Shown here in pieces: positions 37,483 through 47,614 of a DNA stretch of 64,000 nt. Position numbers and translations under genes: made by a program. This DNA comes from Corynebacterium durum (GTDB taxonomy: Bacteria > Actinomycetota > Actinomycetes > Mycobacteriales > Mycobacteriaceae). The notes under the pieces are model-generated. The model was not told where the DNA came from and did not search any database. It saw only the letters and a program-made list of their open reading frames with translations. The stretch covers positions 2,418,001 through 2,482,000 of the forward strand of contig NZ_CP047200.1 of NCBI RefSeq assembly GCF_030408675.1. Direction: 5' to 3'. How positions within the stretch are numbered: the first letter of the stretch is position 1; the number at the start of each line of letters is the position of its first letter.

Positions 37483-38591
37483 GCACGTGGCGGGGCAACT
37501 GTCCCGCCTTCATGGAAGCTGGTGTCCAGGATGGTGCGGGGCGCGGGGCTGGGTGGGACGGCGTCGGCAAGGTAGTCGTCGATAAGCGAAAAGAGCATGC
37601 GACCCGCCGCAGCCCCTTTGGCCTTGTTGGGTTGCAGCACGGTGGTGAGATTGCGGTCCAGTGCGGTGCGGATGCCGTCAAAACCGGTGACGGAAAGGTC
37701 GTCCGGCACGCTCAGCCCTACCGACTCAGCGTAGGCGAGCACACCCAACGCCATGGAGTCGGTGGTGCACAGCACGGCGGTGAGCTCAGGGTGCGATTCC
37801 AGCAGTTCACGAGCGGCGGCGACGTTATTGGCGGGGTCGTTGATGTGCCGTTCAACGATGGGCACGGAGGTGGGGTCAATGCCAGCAGACTGCAAAACTG
37901 ACAGTGCACCCTGCACGCGGGCGCGTTGAACGTGCAGGTCAGCGACGTCGAGACGGTCCGGGGTGACCGCGCCGTCATTCGGGCGGCGGAACAGGCGGAT
38001 CGACAAGATGCCAATGTTGCGGTGACCAGCATCGATCAGGGACTGCGCGGCGGGTGCGATGGCCGCATAGTCATCAATACCCACAAACGGGAGGGAATGC
38101 TCGTCAGCGGGTTGGTCGCAAATCACCATCGGGAGGCGGCGGTTTTTCGCGGCCAGCAGATACGGGTCGTCGGCGGCCACCGAATACACCACAAAACCAT
38201 CAACCACGCACTGATTCACCAGCTGCGCGGCAGCGACCTGATCCACGCTTGTGTCAGGTCCAACGGGCACAAGCGTCAGGGAATTGTTCGACCCGTAGGA
38301 CGCCTCAGCCATGCCTGCGAGAAAATCCACGGATGCCAAATCCTCGAAGGCATACGACAAGTGCTCGGTCAGCAGTACCCCAAACGATCCCGTGCGGCGG
38401 GTCCGCAACGACCGGGCGGTCGGGTCAGGGCCGGGGTAGCCTAAGCGCTCAGCTGTTGCCAAAATACGTTCCCGTAGCGCGGCAGATAACTGTTCCGGGC
38501 GATTATATGCGTTAGAAACTGTGGTGCGTGAAACACCTAACTCTGCAGCCAAAGATGCCAGGGTGCCGCGACTTTGTGTACGTTTTGCCAT
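37479..38591 (-). CDS. LacI-family transcriptional regulator
   Basis: 370 residues from the ATG at 38591. The DNA-binding region reads LASLAAELGVSRTTVSNAYNR followed by the hinge helix, and the C-terminal periplasmic-binding-like domain shows TGFDGIR near the end. It is convergent with otsB, as in other corynebacteria, so it may control sugar or trehalose genes, but the effector is not evident. TGTCAC and GTGACA repeats upstream could be its operator. Confidence 0.92.
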   Translation of the reverse strand: MAKRTQSRGTLASLAAELGVSRTTVSNAYNRPEQLSAALRERILATAERLGYPGPDPTARSLRTRRTGSFGVLLTEHLSYAFEDLASVDFLAGMAEASYGSNNSLTLVPVGPDTSVDQVAAAQLVNQCVVDGFVVYSVAADDPYLLAAKNRRLPMVICDQPADEHSLPFVGIDDYAAIAPAAQSLIDAGHRNIGILSIRLFRRPNDGAVTPDRLDVADLHVQRARVQGALSVLQSAGIDPTSVPIVERHINDPANNVAAARELLESHPELTAVLCTTDSMALGVLAYAESVGLSVPDDLSVTGFDGIRTALDRNLTTVLQPNKAKGAAAGRMLFSLIDDYLADAVPPSPAPRTILDTSFHEGGTVAPPRA

Positions 38592-38611
38592 GATTCTAAA
38601 AACTATCACTT

Positions 38612-38634
38612 TGTCACACCTTTCGGGGGTGACA
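38612..38634. promoter_or_regulatory. Inverted repeat upstream of the lacI-type gene
   Basis: TGTCAC and GTGACA flank an 11-base centre within 45 bases of the regulator start codon. A further TGTCACAC lies 25 bases beyond. The arrangement fits autoregulation by a LacI dimer, though typical LacI operators are tighter palindromes. Confidence 0.35.
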
Positions 38635-38732
38635 CACATAATTTTGGCAACAGAACTATGTCACACATGGGTTTTCCAGAAGTTTCAACATAGCGCTACC
38701 GTGAATTTATGTCTGATAGCATAAATGCGAAT

Positions 38733-38764
38733 GGCGGAACACCCCAATTGTGGGGCGGTCCGCC
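38733..38764 (-). terminator. Hairpin downstream of rlmB
   Basis: GGCGGA pairs with TCCGCC and CCCC with GGGG inside, around AATTG, 27 bases behind the rlmB stop. No long T-run follows, so strength is uncertain. Confidence 0.5.
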
Positions 38765-38790
38765 TGCAAGGTACCTGGCCTGATCGTCGT

Positions 38791-39729
38791 CTAACTGGCG
38801 CGTCGCTGCCGGGCAAATTCACTTAACACTACACCCGCAGCCACGGACGCATTCAGTGATTCCACCCAATCTGATGTGGGAATAGAGATCTTAGAATCGC
38901 AGGTCTCAGATACCAGTCTGGACAGCCCTTTGCCCTCACTACCCACCACAATCACGGTTGGTTCGGTGCCGTCATAATCATCCAATGTCTTATCGCCGTC
39001 AGCGTCCAAGCCCACCACCTGGAAACCTGCTTGCTGGAATTGCTTTAATGTACGTACCAAATTGGTTGCCTTAGCCACTGGAAGTCTGGCAGCAGTCCCG
39101 GCTGACGTGCGCCAGGCCACCGCCGTCACCGATGCCGAACGACGCTCTGGAATGATCACGCCCTGCCCGCCAAACGCAGCCACCGAACGAATCACCGCGC
39201 CCAGGTTACGGGGATCGGTGATGTTATCCAGGCACACCACCAGACCCTGGCCAGAGGCCGCAGCCTCGTCGATAATGTCTTCCACGTGGGCGTAATCGTA
39301 GGAGGGCACCTGCAAACCAATGCCCTGGTGCATGCTGCTTCCGGTCATACGGTCCAGTTCAAGGCGAGACACCTCAATGATGGAGATGCCGCGAGAATTG
39401 GCCAGCCGCACGGCCTCAGCGAGGCGGTCATCATTATTCGTGCCCTCCGCGACATACAATGCCGTGGCGGGGACATTGGTGCGGAGGCATTCCACCACAG
39501 GATTGCGCCCCACCACCAGTTCTGTGGTGCGTTCCCGCACGTGACGGCCGGAATCCCGGCGTTGCTTATCAAGCTTGCGCTTATGCGCAGCGTGATAGAC
39601 CCGATCCTCCGCCTTCGGGGTGGGACCTTTGCCCCGCAGCCCACGTCGACGCTGGCCACCGGAGCCCTTCGTCGCGCCTTTCTTGTTCGTCTTGCGCACC
39701 GCGCCGCGACGCCTTGAATTACCAGCCAT
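38791..39729 (-). CDS. rlmB: 23S rRNA (guanosine-2'-O-)-methyltransferase, SpoU/TrmH family
   Basis: 312 residues. A basic, low-complexity N-terminus (about 55 residues rich in Lys/Arg/Gly) precedes the substrate-binding domain and the SpoU knot. The knot has [16 protein letters not shown] near residue 163, VVGSEGKGL near 252 and [19 protein letters not shown] near 273, the three SAM-binding motifs. It methylates a guanosine of the 23S rRNA peptidyl-transferase region. It lies 32 bases downstream of cysS, as in many actinobacteria, and shares its operon. GAGGT stands 9 nt before the ATG. Confidence 0.93.
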   Translation of the reverse strand: MAGNSRRRGAVRKTNKKGATKGSGGQRRRGLRGKGPTPKAEDRVYHAAHKRKLDKQRRDSGRHVRERTTELVVGRNPVVECLRTNVPATALYVAEGTNNDDRLAEAVRLANSRGISIIEVSRLELDRMTGSSMHQGIGLQVPSYDYAHVEDIIDEAAASGQGLVVCLDNITDPRNLGAVIRSVAAFGGQGVIIPERRSASVTAVAWRTSAGTAARLPVAKATNLVRTLKQFQQAGFQVVGLDADGDKTLDDYDGTEPTVIVVGSEGKGLSRLVSETCDSKISIPTSDWVESLNASVAAGVVLSEFARQRRAS

Positions 39730-39761
39730 GTATGTTTACCTCACACCTTTTACTATCTTTA

Positions 39762-41159
39762 TCAGCGACCATCTCGTAGCGACCATTTTGCACCGTCAGC
39801 AGTGTCCACAATGTCAATCCCAGCCGCGTTCAACTGATCCCGTACCTGGTCCGCAGTAGCCCAATCCTTGTCAGCGCGGGCGAGTTCGCGGCGTCGTAAC
39901 GCATCAGCAATGAGCACATCCAGGGCGGCGAGCGCGGCATCATTGGATTGGTCTCGGTCGCGCCACTGCGGAGCATACGGGTCCACACCCAGGATCGCAG
40001 TCATGGCTCGGACCTGCCCAGCAATGGCCGTCGCTTCTGCGGTGTCGCCTTTATCCAGGGCGGAATTACCAGCACGAACCGCGTTGTGTACTTCGGCAAG
40101 CGCTGCGGGGACACCGAGGTCATCATCCATCGCGGCCGTGAACGCGTCCGTCACCTCACCCTTTTCTATCTCACCAGCGTTCAGCTCAACCACACGATGC
40201 AGGAAGGACTCAATGCGGCGATAGCCAGCGGCGGCTTCCTGCAGCGATGCCTCAGAGTATTCCAACATTGAGCGGTAGTGGGCGCTGCCCAGGTAGTAGC
40301 GCAGCTCCACGGGGCGGACCTTGGTCAGCACGTTCGGAATGCTCAGAACATTGCCCAGCGACTTGGACATCTTCTCACCGGACATGGTGACCCAGCCGTT
40401 GTGCATCCAGTAGCGCGCAAAAGGGTCACCCGCAGCGTGGGCCTGTGCAATTTCGTTTTCGTGGTGCGGGAACTGCAGGTCCAGGCCGCCGCAGTGAATA
40501 TCAAACTCCGCGCCCAGGTACTTTGTGGCCATAGCAGTGCACTCAATGTGCCAGCCGGGGCGACCATCGCCCCACGGTGTCGGCCAGCTTGGTTCTTCAG
40601 GCTTTGCTGCTTTCCACATGGTGAAGTCGCGAGGGTCGCGTTTACCGGTGCCAGCGGATTCACCTTGGTCAAGCTCGTCGAGTTTCTGGCCGGAAAGGTG
40701 CCCGTAGTCCGGCAGGGAGGTTGGCTGCATGTACACGTTGCCGTCAGCCGCATAACCGTGACCATTGTCAATAATGCGGCGCATGTACTCCACCATCTCC
40801 GTGATGTGCCCTGTGGCGCGCGGCTCAATTGATGGGGGGCGCACGCCGAGCTGGTCGTACGCCCATTGGAAAGCCCGCTCGTGGGTGGCCGCCCATTCCC
40901 ACCAGGGCCGTCCGTTGTCTGCGGCTTTGGTAAGAATCTTGTCGTCAATGTTGGTGACGTTGCGCACAAACGCGACATCAAGCTCGTGGGCTTCAAGCCA
41001 GTTACGGAGGATATCGAATGCAACGCCGCTGCGAATATGCCCAATATGCGGCACCGTCTGTACCGTCGCACCACACAAGTACACCGAGGCGTGCCCGGCG
41101 CGGACGGGCTCAAAGTCACGGAGTGTTCGGGTCGCAGTGTCGTAAATTCGAAGAGTCAC
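39762..41159 (-). CDS. cysS: Cysteinyl-tRNA synthetase
   Basis: 465 residues from the GTG at 41159, the position where similarity to other CysS proteins begins ([15 protein letters not shown]). The frame upstream to 41195 is not conserved. The zinc and HIGH region reads [17 protein letters not shown], and the KMSKS loop is [10 protein letters not shown] near residue 275. It charges tRNA-Cys. TACACT exactly 7 nt before the GTG, with no ribosome site, indicates a leaderless mRNA. rlmB follows in the same direction. Confidence 0.96.
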   Translation of the reverse strand: MTLRIYDTATRTLRDFEPVRAGHASVYLCGATVQTVPHIGHIRSGVAFDILRNWLEAHELDVAFVRNVTNIDDKILTKAADNGRPWWEWAATHERAFQWAYDQLGVRPPSIEPRATGHITEMVEYMRRIIDNGHGYAADGNVYMQPTSLPDYGHLSGQKLDELDQGESAGTGKRDPRDFTMWKAAKPEEPSWPTPWGDGRPGWHIECTAMATKYLGAEFDIHCGGLDLQFPHHENEIAQAHAAGDPFARYWMHNGWVTMSGEKMSKSLGNVLSIPNVLTKVRPVELRYYLGSAHYRSMLEYSEASLQEAAAGYRRIESFLHRVVELNAGEIEKGEVTDAFTAAMDDDLGVPAALAEVHNAVRAGNSALDKGDTAEATAIAGQVRAMTAILGVDPYAPQWRDRDQSNDAALAALDVLIADALRRRELARADKDWATADQVRDQLNAAGIDIVDTADGAKWSLRDGR

Positions 41160-41166
41160 ACGAATC

Positions 41167-41172
41167 AGTGTA
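41167..41172 (-). promoter_or_regulatory. Candidate -10 box for leaderless cysS
   Basis: TACACT on the minus strand, 7 nt before the GTG start. The same hexamer and spacing recur before radA and mutY. Confidence 0.55.
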
Positions 41173-41255
41173 ACTGAGGGGGCCGGCACCTCCACTGCCG
41201 CCTACTTCACCACCGCCGCGATACCTGCAGGTGGCAGCTAGGCAACCATGACCTG

Positions 41256-41768
41256 CTAGGAGCTAAAGGCACTGGTCATGCGATCAAAAATCTGGTCTAG
41301 CGGCGCAAACATGGTACCAACTTTATTCAGCACGTCAGAACCCGGGAAGCTGGACAGTACGCTGCGTTTCGCCTCGTCAAGTTCCTTCATGTCCGACGCC
41401 AGCAAGGTCTCCAGATTAGTAGTCAGCGTGGCCAGACGTTCCTTGTCTTCTTTCTTGTCTGCGCGGGCGGACAGTTGCTTCACTTGCGTGAGAAGATTGT
41501 TTTCCTTCTCCACAAACCATGCGAGATAGTCAACGTTTTCCTGGCCATGGCGAGCTTTATTGTCGCGAGTGGTGAGATCTTTGTAATTAGCCTCCAGAAT
41601 GCTAACTTCTGTGTCGACGCTGTGCTGGGAGGCGATGACCTCAGCGGTGGGTTCCGCTGGTTGTGCGGGGTCAGCGGACGCCACGGCGGCCCCACCCGCC
41701 AAGATGGATACTGTGAGAGCGGCGGATGTGGCGACGTTGACAGCGACGGTGACGGCATGATTTCTCAT
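41256..41768 (-). CDS. Secreted helical protein of unknown function
   Basis: 170 residues. A clear signal peptide (AVTVAVNVATSAALTVSILA, cleavage near ASA at residue 32) is followed by a mature protein rich in Glu, Lys and Leu heptads, predicted to be alpha-helical or coiled-coil. It lacks cysteines and enzyme motifs. It lies upstream of cysS and downstream of ispF on the same strand. No family is recognised. Confidence 0.72.
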   Translation of the reverse strand: MRNHAVTVAVNVATSAALTVSILAGGAAVASADPAQPAEPTAEVIASQHSVDTEVSILEANYKDLTTRDNKARHGQENVDYLAWFVEKENNLLTQVKQLSARADKKEDKERLATLTTNLETLLASDMKELDEAKRSVLSSFPGSDVLNKVGTMFAPLDQIFDRMTSAFSS

Positions 41769-41789
41769 AACAAATTAATATACCTTAAA

Positions 41790-42266
41790 TTATTTCCATA
41801 GCACAGCGGTGGCGATTGCGGCGCGCCCTTCTCCCCGTCCAGTAAAGCCAAGACCATCGGTTGTTGTGGCCGATACCGACACGGGAGCGCCGATGAGTTC
41901 CCCCATTATGCCTTCCGCTTCCGCCCGGCGCGGCCCCATTTTCGGCGTGTTGCCTACGAGCTGCACGGCAACATTGCCAATAGTAAAGCCGTGGGAGTCG
42001 AGCAGTTCCCGGCATTCCGTGAGCAGCTGCGTGCCAGATACGTTGTCGTATTCGGGGCGTCCGACACCAACAAAAGACCCTAGATCCCCCAGCCCTGAGG
42101 CACTGAGCAGGGCATCTACCACGGCATGCGCGACAACATCGCCGTCGGAGTGCCCTTCGCAGCCGTCGGCGGCGTCGAAAAGCAGGCATGCGATCCAGCA
42201 GGGTTTGCCGGGTTCGATGCGGTGGGCGTCGGTGGCGATACCCACGCGCGGAATAATATTAGTCAC
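41790..42266 (-). CDS. ispF: 2-C-methyl-D-erythritol 2,4-cyclodiphosphate synthase
   Basis: 158 residues, the normal IspF size, from the GTG at 42266; the longer frame upstream lies inside ispD. Metal ligands are in [12 protein letters not shown] (Asp, His), the second His in [17 protein letters not shown], and the C-terminal [13 protein letters not shown] is the family end motif. It cyclises CDP-ME-2-phosphate in the non-mevalonate pathway, making precursors for isoprenoids and quinones. It overlaps ispD by 8 bases, so the two are coupled. Confidence 0.96.
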   Translation of the reverse strand: MTNIIPRVGIATDAHRIEPGKPCWIACLLFDAADGCEGHSDGDVVAHAVVDALLSASGLGDLGSFVGVGRPEYDNVSGTQLLTECRELLDSHGFTIGNVAVQLVGNTPKMGPRRAEAEGIMGELIGAPVSVSATTTDGLGFTGRGEGRAAIATAVLWK

Positions 42267-42999
42267 TTGGCACCTCAAAAATAGTGGGTTCAACGTCGTC
42301 GGTGATGTGTTGCGCCATGACCATATCCATCGGTGTGGTGACCTTAAATGCCATGGGATCACCAGGCACGCACAGCACGCGCTGGCCGTACCATTCCATG
42401 AGGCTGGCATCGTCGGTGGGCGTGAAACTGGGGTGCGACTGGGCAAAAAACTCCTGGTTGGCGGCACGCAGCGTTCGTAGGTCAAAACCCTGCGGAGTTT
42501 GCACAGCCCTCAAAGTATCCCGTGGCGGCGTATCGACGACCGCCCCTTCCGCCACTCGCTTGATCGTGTCTGCCACCGGTAGGACAGGGATCACGGCCGC
42601 GTTTCCCGCGAGAACACTCTGCGCCACACGCGCAATCAGCCCGGGCGGGGTGAGGGCACGGGCGCTGTCATGGATGAGCACAATGCCATCGTCTTCTTCA
42701 ATGGCCTGCAGACCAGCCCACACACTGTCAGCGCGTTCCCCACCGCCATGGACAAGCCGAATACCCACCCCCAACTCGAACACGCCCCGTTTAGCAAACA
42801 GCTCGAGGGCATAGTCCTCCATGTCAGGGCTAACCAGCACAATGATCTGGTCCACTACATCGGAGGTCACCATGCCACGAATGCTGCGCTCCACAAGACT
42901 CACGCCGCGCAGCGAAACAAACGCTTTAGGTATTGGCGCTCCCAATCGGGAACCTTTCCCGGCTGCGGCCAGCAGCGCGGTGACACGGCGGGCGGGCAT
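42259..42999 (-). CDS. ispD: 2-C-methyl-D-erythritol 4-phosphate cytidylyltransferase
   Basis: 246 residues. The CTP-binding loop [19 protein letters not shown] is at residues ~9-27, and [10 protein letters not shown] carries the catalytic region. It forms CDP-methylerythritol ahead of IspF's step in the MEP pathway. It follows carD after 9 bases and precedes ispF, a common actinobacterial order. No separate promoter is visible, so it is probably transcribed with carD. Confidence 0.95.
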   Translation of the reverse strand: MPARRVTALLAAAGKGSRLGAPIPKAFVSLRGVSLVERSIRGMVTSDVVDQIIVLVSPDMEDYALELFAKRGVFELGVGIRLVHGGGERADSVWAGLQAIEEDDGIVLIHDSARALTPPGLIARVAQSVLAGNAAVIPVLPVADTIKRVAEGAVVDTPPRDTLRAVQTPQGFDLRTLRAANQEFFAQSHPSFTPTDDASLMEWYGQRVLCVPGDPMAFKVTTPMDMVMAQHITDDVEPTIFEVPSD

Positions 43000-43008
43000 T
43001 GTTAGCCG

Positions 43009-43593
43009 CTAGTCTTCATCGTCGAAGTTGAGGTCGTCAAGGTCCACGTCCATGTCCTCCACAACCTTCTTCTCCGGCTCATCCTCCACGCCCAGTGCGC
43101 GGTGGCGCTCAATGGTTTCCGCAAACTGTTTTTCCAAGTCGTCGGCTTTCGCCTCATCCACGTTTTCTGCCAGCGCCAGCTCCCCCACCAGCACCTGGCG
43201 CGCTTTGGCCAACATGCGCTTCTCGCCAGCAGACAAACCGCGGTCTTGTTCGCGACGCCATAGGTCACGCACAACCTCCGCAACCTTGTTCACGTCACCA
43301 GAGGCGAGGCGTTCCTGGTTGGCCTTATAGCGGCGTGACCAGTTGCCAGCTTCTTCCACATCAGTCTCACGCAGTACGGAGAAGACTTTCAACAGGCCCT
43401 CTTCTCCCACCACGTCGCGCACACCAACAAGTTCAGCGTTCATTGCGGGCACACGGACGGTCAGATCCGACTGGTGAATCTGCAGCACCAAGTAGTCGAC
43501 GACTTCGCCGCGCATTTCCCGCTGCTCAATGGCCTCAACCACGGCCGCGCCGTGGTGCGGGTACACGACGGTGTCTCCGACTTTAAAATCCAT
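43009..43593 (-). CDS. carD: CarD-family transcription factor
   Basis: 194 residues from the ATG at 43593; AAGGAG lies 5 nt upstream, which excludes the GTG two codons earlier. The N-terminal Tudor-like RNAP-interaction domain reads [19 protein letters not shown], followed by the helical DNA-binding domain with [15 protein letters not shown]-terminal acidic tail is present. CarD binds RNA polymerase beta and stabilises open complexes at many promoters. It starts the carD-ispD-ispF cluster. The protein is somewhat longer than the mycobacterial one because of the tail. Confidence 0.93.
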   Translation of the reverse strand: MDFKVGDTVVYPHHGAAVVEAIEQREMRGEVVDYLVLQIHQSDLTVRVPAMNAELVGVRDVVGEEGLLKVFSVLRETDVEEAGNWSRRYKANQERLASGDVNKVAEVVRDLWRREQDRGLSAGEKRMLAKARQVLVGELALAENVDEAKADDLEKQFAETIERHRALGVEDEPEKKVVEDMDVDLDDLNFDDED

Positions 43594-43851
43594 GCCCACT
43601 CCTTGTTAAAAGCCGTAAATATCGACATCATAACACGATCCAGGCAGGTCTCATGCATGGTCTATGCGGTGCGCGCAGACAGTCCTTGGATAGTCTGCGG
43701 CTAGTCTCAGTATGCAAGATTCACCCCTTCGACTGCCCCCGCAGACCCCTATTATCTGCAGAAAAAATGTGTGAACATGCCTTGGGGTGACTAAAGTAGG
43801 TTAGTGACAACTGACTTTACCCACCAGCCTCAAACGGAGGACATAAAAGTG

Positions 43852-44427
43852 ATGACCCTCAAGTCGGCCGCTCGCCGTGGTGTCGCCCTTGGCTTAGCTG
43901 GTTGCGCCGCACTGGCCCTCAGCGCATGTGGCGCTGGGCAGATCTCCCAAACCGCCAATCAAGTAGCAGCAGTCGATGGTGCCAGCGCCCACAGCGACGA
44001 CAACACAATCGCCGTCCGTGACGTCACTGTGGTGGTGAATGATGACTCTACTGCAGCGTTAAAATTCACGGCGGTCAACCAGGACACCAGCGAGAGCACC
44101 CATACGTTGGAATCCGTCACTGTTGGCGGTGAGCAGGTCACCCTGTCAGAGAAGCCAAAGCTGGAACGCGAATGCACTGTCGTTGCTGATTCCAAGAAGT
44201 ACATTGACAACCTCACCAAGCCGGAAACCGGGTGCATCACACATATTTCCACCTCCCTGGAAAACAACGGTTTGGCACTGGGCGGCACCAAGGACGTGGT
44301 GTTCAACTTTGATAATGGCGAAGTGACTGTCTCCGCCACCATTGCAGGCAACCTGCACAAGTCGGGCCAGGTCGAACGCACCACTGGCTCCGAATCCGGC
44401 GATGCCCACTCGGGCCACAGCCACTAG
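43852..44427 (+). CDS. Lipoprotein of unknown function
   Basis: 191 residues from the ATG at 43852. A GTG one codon earlier is equally placed relative to GGAGG (spacing 8 versus 11), so the start is uncertain by one codon. The lipobox LSAC ends the signal near residue 25. The mature protein is a beta-rich domain similar to copper-chaperone or DUF-type corynebacterial lipoproteins, with two cysteines (RECTVV and TGCITH) and a His-rich end (HSGHSH) that could bind metal. A terminator follows. It lies upstream of radA. Confidence 0.85.
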   Translation: MTLKSAARRGVALGLAGCAALALSACGAGQISQTANQVAAVDGASAHSDDNTIAVRDVTVVVNDDSTAALKFTAVNQDTSESTHTLESVTVGGEQVTLSEKPKLERECTVVADSKKYIDNLTKPETGCITHISTSLENNGLALGGTKDVVFNFDNGEVTVSATIAGNLHKSGQVERTTGSESGDAHSGHSH

Positions 44428-44452
44428 CACAGGATTTTTCGCACCTCCTGGC

Positions 44453-44480
44453 AACCCCCGGCTTTGAGCTGGGGGTTTTC
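44453..44480 (+). terminator. Rho-independent terminator after lipoprotein gene
   Basis: AACCCCCGGC and GCTGGGGGTT form a 10-bp stem (one G-U pair) around TTTGA, followed by TTTTCGCG. It is 25 bases after the stop codon. Confidence 0.8.
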
Positions 44481-44640
44481 GCGTGCATGACCCCTGTTCA
44501 TAAGTCCATAGTATGGGGTCAATGATTCAGCTTTCCGACGCCCACATCAGCGTGGGTAATAGCATTGTCACTAAAGTTGGCGGCCACCAGATGTAACACA
44601 CATGTTCGACCCTTGTGTCGGACGTGTCTACCGTGGTGTC

Positions 44641-44646
44641 TACACT
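44641..44646 (+). promoter_or_regulatory. Candidate -10 box for leaderless radA
   Basis: TACACT, 7 nt before the ATG at 44654. The same hexamer and spacing occur before cysS and mutY. Confidence 0.55.
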
Positions 44647-44653
44647 GCGCAAC

Positions 44654-46093
44654 ATGGCAAAAACGGCAGTGAAAAAACCACGCACCCAGTACCAATGCAC
44701 TGATTGTGGCTACACATGTGCAAAGTGGTTGGGTCGCTGCCCTGAGTGCGGTTCATGGGGGACGTTGGAAGAAAAACGCGTTGCGGCAACCAGCAAGAAC
44801 GGCGGTGGAGGCGCTGCCGTAGCCGCATTCACTGGGGCACTCCCCACGGGTCTAACACCTACCGCCCCGGCATTGCCAATTGTGCGTATTGACCCAGCGA
44901 GTTCCACCACTACATCCACTGGTATCGGAGAACTTAACCGGGTACTAGGCAGCGGCCTCGTACCGGGTTCCGTGGTGTTGCTTGCTGGGGAACCCGGCGT
45001 GGGTAAATCCACATTGTTGCTGGAGGTGGCGGCGAAGTGGGCGACGCAACCTGCGGAAGGAGAGGCGTCGACACGCGACACACGCACCGCCTTGTACGTC
45101 ACCGCCGAAGAATCAGTGGGGCAGGTACGTATGCGTGCGCAACGCACCGGCGCGCTGAAGGATACGCTGTTTCTCGCAGCGGAATCTGACCTTGACGTGG
45201 TGTTTGGACACGTGGAGCAGCTGAAACCCTCGCTGCTCATCGTGGACTCGGTGCAAACCATGCACGCGCCCGGCGTAGAGGGCGTGGCCGGTGGGGTGGC
45301 GCAGTCCCGTGCCGTCACCGCCGCACTGACCGCGCTGGCCAAGAACACGGGCATTCCGATTCTGCTGGTCGGACATGTGACAAAAGATGGCAACGTCGCT
45401 GGCCCCAGGGTGTTGGAGCACCTTGTGGACGTGGTGCTGAATTTTGAAGGCGATCGACATTCCTCTCTGCGCATGCTGCGTGGCATCAAAAACCGTTTTG
45501 GCGCGACGGACGAGGTGGGGTGTTTTGAACAAGTCTCGGACGGGATCAAAGAAGTGGAAGACCCCTCTGGGCTGTTCCTCTCCCACCGCGACGACTCCCC
45601 CGATGGCACAGCTGTAACTGTCGCTATGGATGGGGTACGCCCAATTCTCGCGGAGGTGCAAAGCCTGCTAGTGACTACACCGTCGAAAAATCCGCGCCGC
45701 GCGGTGACAGGGCTCGATGCCACCCGGGTTCCCATGGTTCTTGCAGTGTTGGCTGCGCGCGCGGGCCGAAGCTCCGCCGACAAGGAGGTCTACATCGCCA
45801 CTGTGGGCGGCATGCGCGTGCACGAACCCGCAGCCGATCTAGCCATTGCGCTTGCTACTGCGTCTGCCATGGCTCACAAGGCGCTTCCCGCGAAAATGGT
45901 GGTGCTCGGCGAGGTGGGCCTGGCTGGGGAAATCCGGCGGATACCCAACACCGTCCGACGCCTGCAGGAAGCACAGCGCCTTGGCTTTACCACCGCAATC
46001 ATCCCCAATGGCGAAAAAGTCACTGTACCCGGGATAACAGTCAACTACGTGCGGGACATAACAGATGCTATTTCAACTGCGTTTAGCGCCTAG
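44654..46093 (+). CDS. radA: DNA repair protein RadA
   Basis: 479 residues from the ATG at 44654 (MAKTAVKKPRTQYQC). An N-terminal zinc finger CTDCGYTCAKWLGRCPECG is followed by the RecA-like ATPase with Walker A GEPGVGKST near residue 115, the RadA KNRFG motif near residue 281 and the C-terminal Lon-protease-like domain. It processes recombination intermediates and promotes branch migration. The frame upstream to 44615 is not conserved; TACACT 7 nt before the ATG suggests a leaderless mRNA. No ribosome site is present. Confidence 0.96.
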   Translation: MAKTAVKKPRTQYQCTDCGYTCAKWLGRCPECGSWGTLEEKRVAATSKNGGGGAAVAAFTGALPTGLTPTAPALPIVRIDPASSTTTSTGIGELNRVLGSGLVPGSVVLLAGEPGVGKSTLLLEVAAKWATQPAEGEASTRDTRTALYVTAEESVGQVRMRAQRTGALKDTLFLAAESDLDVVFGHVEQLKPSLLIVDSVQTMHAPGVEGVAGGVAQSRAVTAALTALAKNTGIPILLVGHVTKDGNVAGPRVLEHLVDVVLNFEGDRHSSLRMLRGIKNRFGATDEVGCFEQVSDGIKEVEDPSGLFLSHRDDSPDGTAVTVAMDGVRPILAEVQSLLVTTPSKNPRRAVTGLDATRVPMVLAVLAARAGRSSADKEVYIATVGGMRVHEPAADLAIALATASAMAHKALPAKMVVLGEVGLAGEIRRIPNTVRRLQEAQRLGFTTAIIPNGEKVTVPGITVNYVRDITDAISTAFSA

Positions 46094-46124
46094 GGCATGA
46101 GTTACCCACGTAAATATCAAGAAG

Positions 46125-46850
46125 CTAGGCGTTCCCATGCAGGTTGAACGTGATGGGGTCAGAGTGGTTGGTACCCACCAAGGTGTACAGGTAGTAACCG
46201 CCATCAGGCACGTTTTCACGCTTGTTGCAGGAGTTCGGCGCAGAGCTTGTGCGTGACCAAATCACCTCGTAGTAGCGCTGCTCACCGGCGGGGAACACGC
46301 GGGAATCCTGCTCGTCGGTGGGCGTGCAATCCATATCCGACCAGATGCGCTTGTTGGTGGCCAGGTCGTACACCTCGAAGCGCAGGGGATTCTCAGCCAG
46401 GTCAATCTCGCAATCCACATTGGTGGGGTTATCCACCGTCATGTAGAAACGCGGCTGCTGGCCTGCGTCGAAGCTATCCTGATCGGATCTGGCACTGATC
46501 ACCAGGTCCTTCAACTCGCAGGTATTTTTCGTGCCGCGTTCTGCACTGGTGGTGGGTTCTGTGGACCGCGCGTCCGAGGGCGCCGCCAAGGAATGCGAGG
46601 CGCTGCTGGATGCGCTGGAATCACTGTCCGTACTGCTTGCAGACGCGCTGCTGGTGGATGAGGGGGCGGCGGTGGACGAAGCGGTCGTGGCCACAGCGCT
46701 GGGATCCTCGGCGCTGGTCTTATTGCCTCCCCCAACAACCGACATCAGCCAAATGAGCAGGCCTGCGACAACCACGAGTATCACAACGGCTGCGATACGG
46801 CGGCGGATGTAAATAATCTCGGGGTGTCGTTTGTTCTGTGGCGTACTCAC
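46125..46850 (-). CDS. Membrane-anchored Ser/Thr-rich protein of unknown function
   Basis: 241 residues. A basic N-terminus and one transmembrane helix (about residues 20-42) are followed by a Ser/Ala/Thr-rich linker to about residue 100, then a beta-sandwich domain with two cysteine pairs (NTCELK, VDCEID and others). The domain holds a YEVIWSR strand and looks like an Ig-like or DUF4232-type sensor/ligand fold; this is inference. It is anchored in the membrane with the domain outside. It ends 31 bases from radA, converging. Confidence 0.78.
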   Translation of the reverse strand: MSTPQNKRHPEIIYIRRRIAAVVILVVVAGLLIWLMSVVGGGNKTSAEDPSAVATTASSTAAPSSTSSASASSTDSDSSASSSASHSLAAPSDARSTEPTTSAERGTKNTCELKDLVISARSDQDSFDAGQQPRFYMTVDNPTNVDCEIDLAENPLRFEVYDLATNKRIWSDMDCTPTDEQDSRVFPAGEQRYYEVIWSRTSSAPNSCNKRENVPDGGYYLYTLVGTNHSDPITFNLHGNA

Positions 46851-46920
46851 GCTTTTACCTTATTAGGTACGCGGCGCGTGATGCTTTAGCGTATCGGCGT
46901 GTCTGATGTGACTGGTGGTG

Positions 46921-47553
46921 CTACTCTCCTACCCCAATAGTGACCACTGGTTCGGCGAGTCCATCGGACAGACGGTAGCGCACTCCCACAATTCCGCATG
47001 TTCCACGGGAAACCTTGGACTTGACTTCTGGGGAACGGCTCAGCACTTGGTTCACCGTTTCGGCAACATGATGCGCCTCAAATTCTGCGGTGGTGGTGTA
47101 GCCGGCTGCGCGAGCCTGCAGAATGGACGGGCTGACTTTTTCAATAAGCACGCGCTGAAAACCATCGGGAATTTCATGCCCGTCTATTGCGGCTTGGGTG
47201 GCTGCGACAGCGCCGCAGGATTCATGCCCCATCACGACGATGAGGGGAACATTCAACGATTCCACAGCGTATTCCAGGCTGCCGAGCACCGCGAGATCAA
47301 TGATTTCGCCGGCCGTGCGGATCACAAAAGCATCGCCGAGCCCCTGGTCAAAGATCAGTTCGACGGGCACACGCGAGTCTGAGCAGGCGAGCACGGCCAC
47401 AATGGGATTCTGGCCGTAGCGCATTTGCATGCGGCGCTCCACGTCCTGGTTGGGGCGCTTTTCCCGGAACGTCATGAACCGGTGGTTGCCCTCCACAAGG
47501 GCGTTCCATGCCTGCTTGGGAGTGATGATGTTGTCAGTGCTAGAGGTGGTCAT
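46921..47553 (-). CDS. Beta-class carbonic anhydrase
   Basis: 210 residues from the ATG at 47553. Zinc and active-site motifs ACSDSRVP (Cys, Asp, Arg) near residue 54 and GHESCGAV (His, Cys) near residue 107 are intact, with typical spacing. It hydrates CO2 to bicarbonate, which corynebacteria need for anaplerosis and fatty-acid synthesis at ambient CO2. An ATG 15 bases further upstream is also possible. It is divergent from mutY, and the 60-base gap must hold both promoters. Confidence 0.93.
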   Translation of the reverse strand: MTTSSTDNIITPKQAWNALVEGNHRFMTFREKRPNQDVERRMQMRYGQNPIVAVLACSDSRVPVELIFDQGLGDAFVIRTAGEIIDLAVLGSLEYAVESLNVPLIVVMGHESCGAVAATQAAIDGHEIPDGFQRVLIEKVSPSILQARAAGYTTTAEFEAHHVAETVNQVLSRSPEVKSKVSRGTCGIVGVRYRLSDGLAEPVVTIGVGE

Positions 47554-47598
47554 GGATTCATTGTGCATCTTCGATACGGCGCGTGCGACCTTTTTGGC

Positions 47599-47604
47599 TA
47601 CACT
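47599..47604 (+). promoter_or_regulatory. Candidate -10 box for leaderless mutY
   Basis: TACACT, 7 nt before a TTG (47612) that is immediately followed by the annotated ATG (47615). It is the third occurrence of TACACT with the same spacing in this window. Confidence 0.45.
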
Positions 47605-47614
47605 GAGTACCTTG

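Noticed and set aside
44710..45783. Open frame of over 350 codons on the minus strand opposite radA
   Set aside because: Antisense to radA, Ser/Thr/Pro-rich, no homology pattern; a codon-bias artefact.
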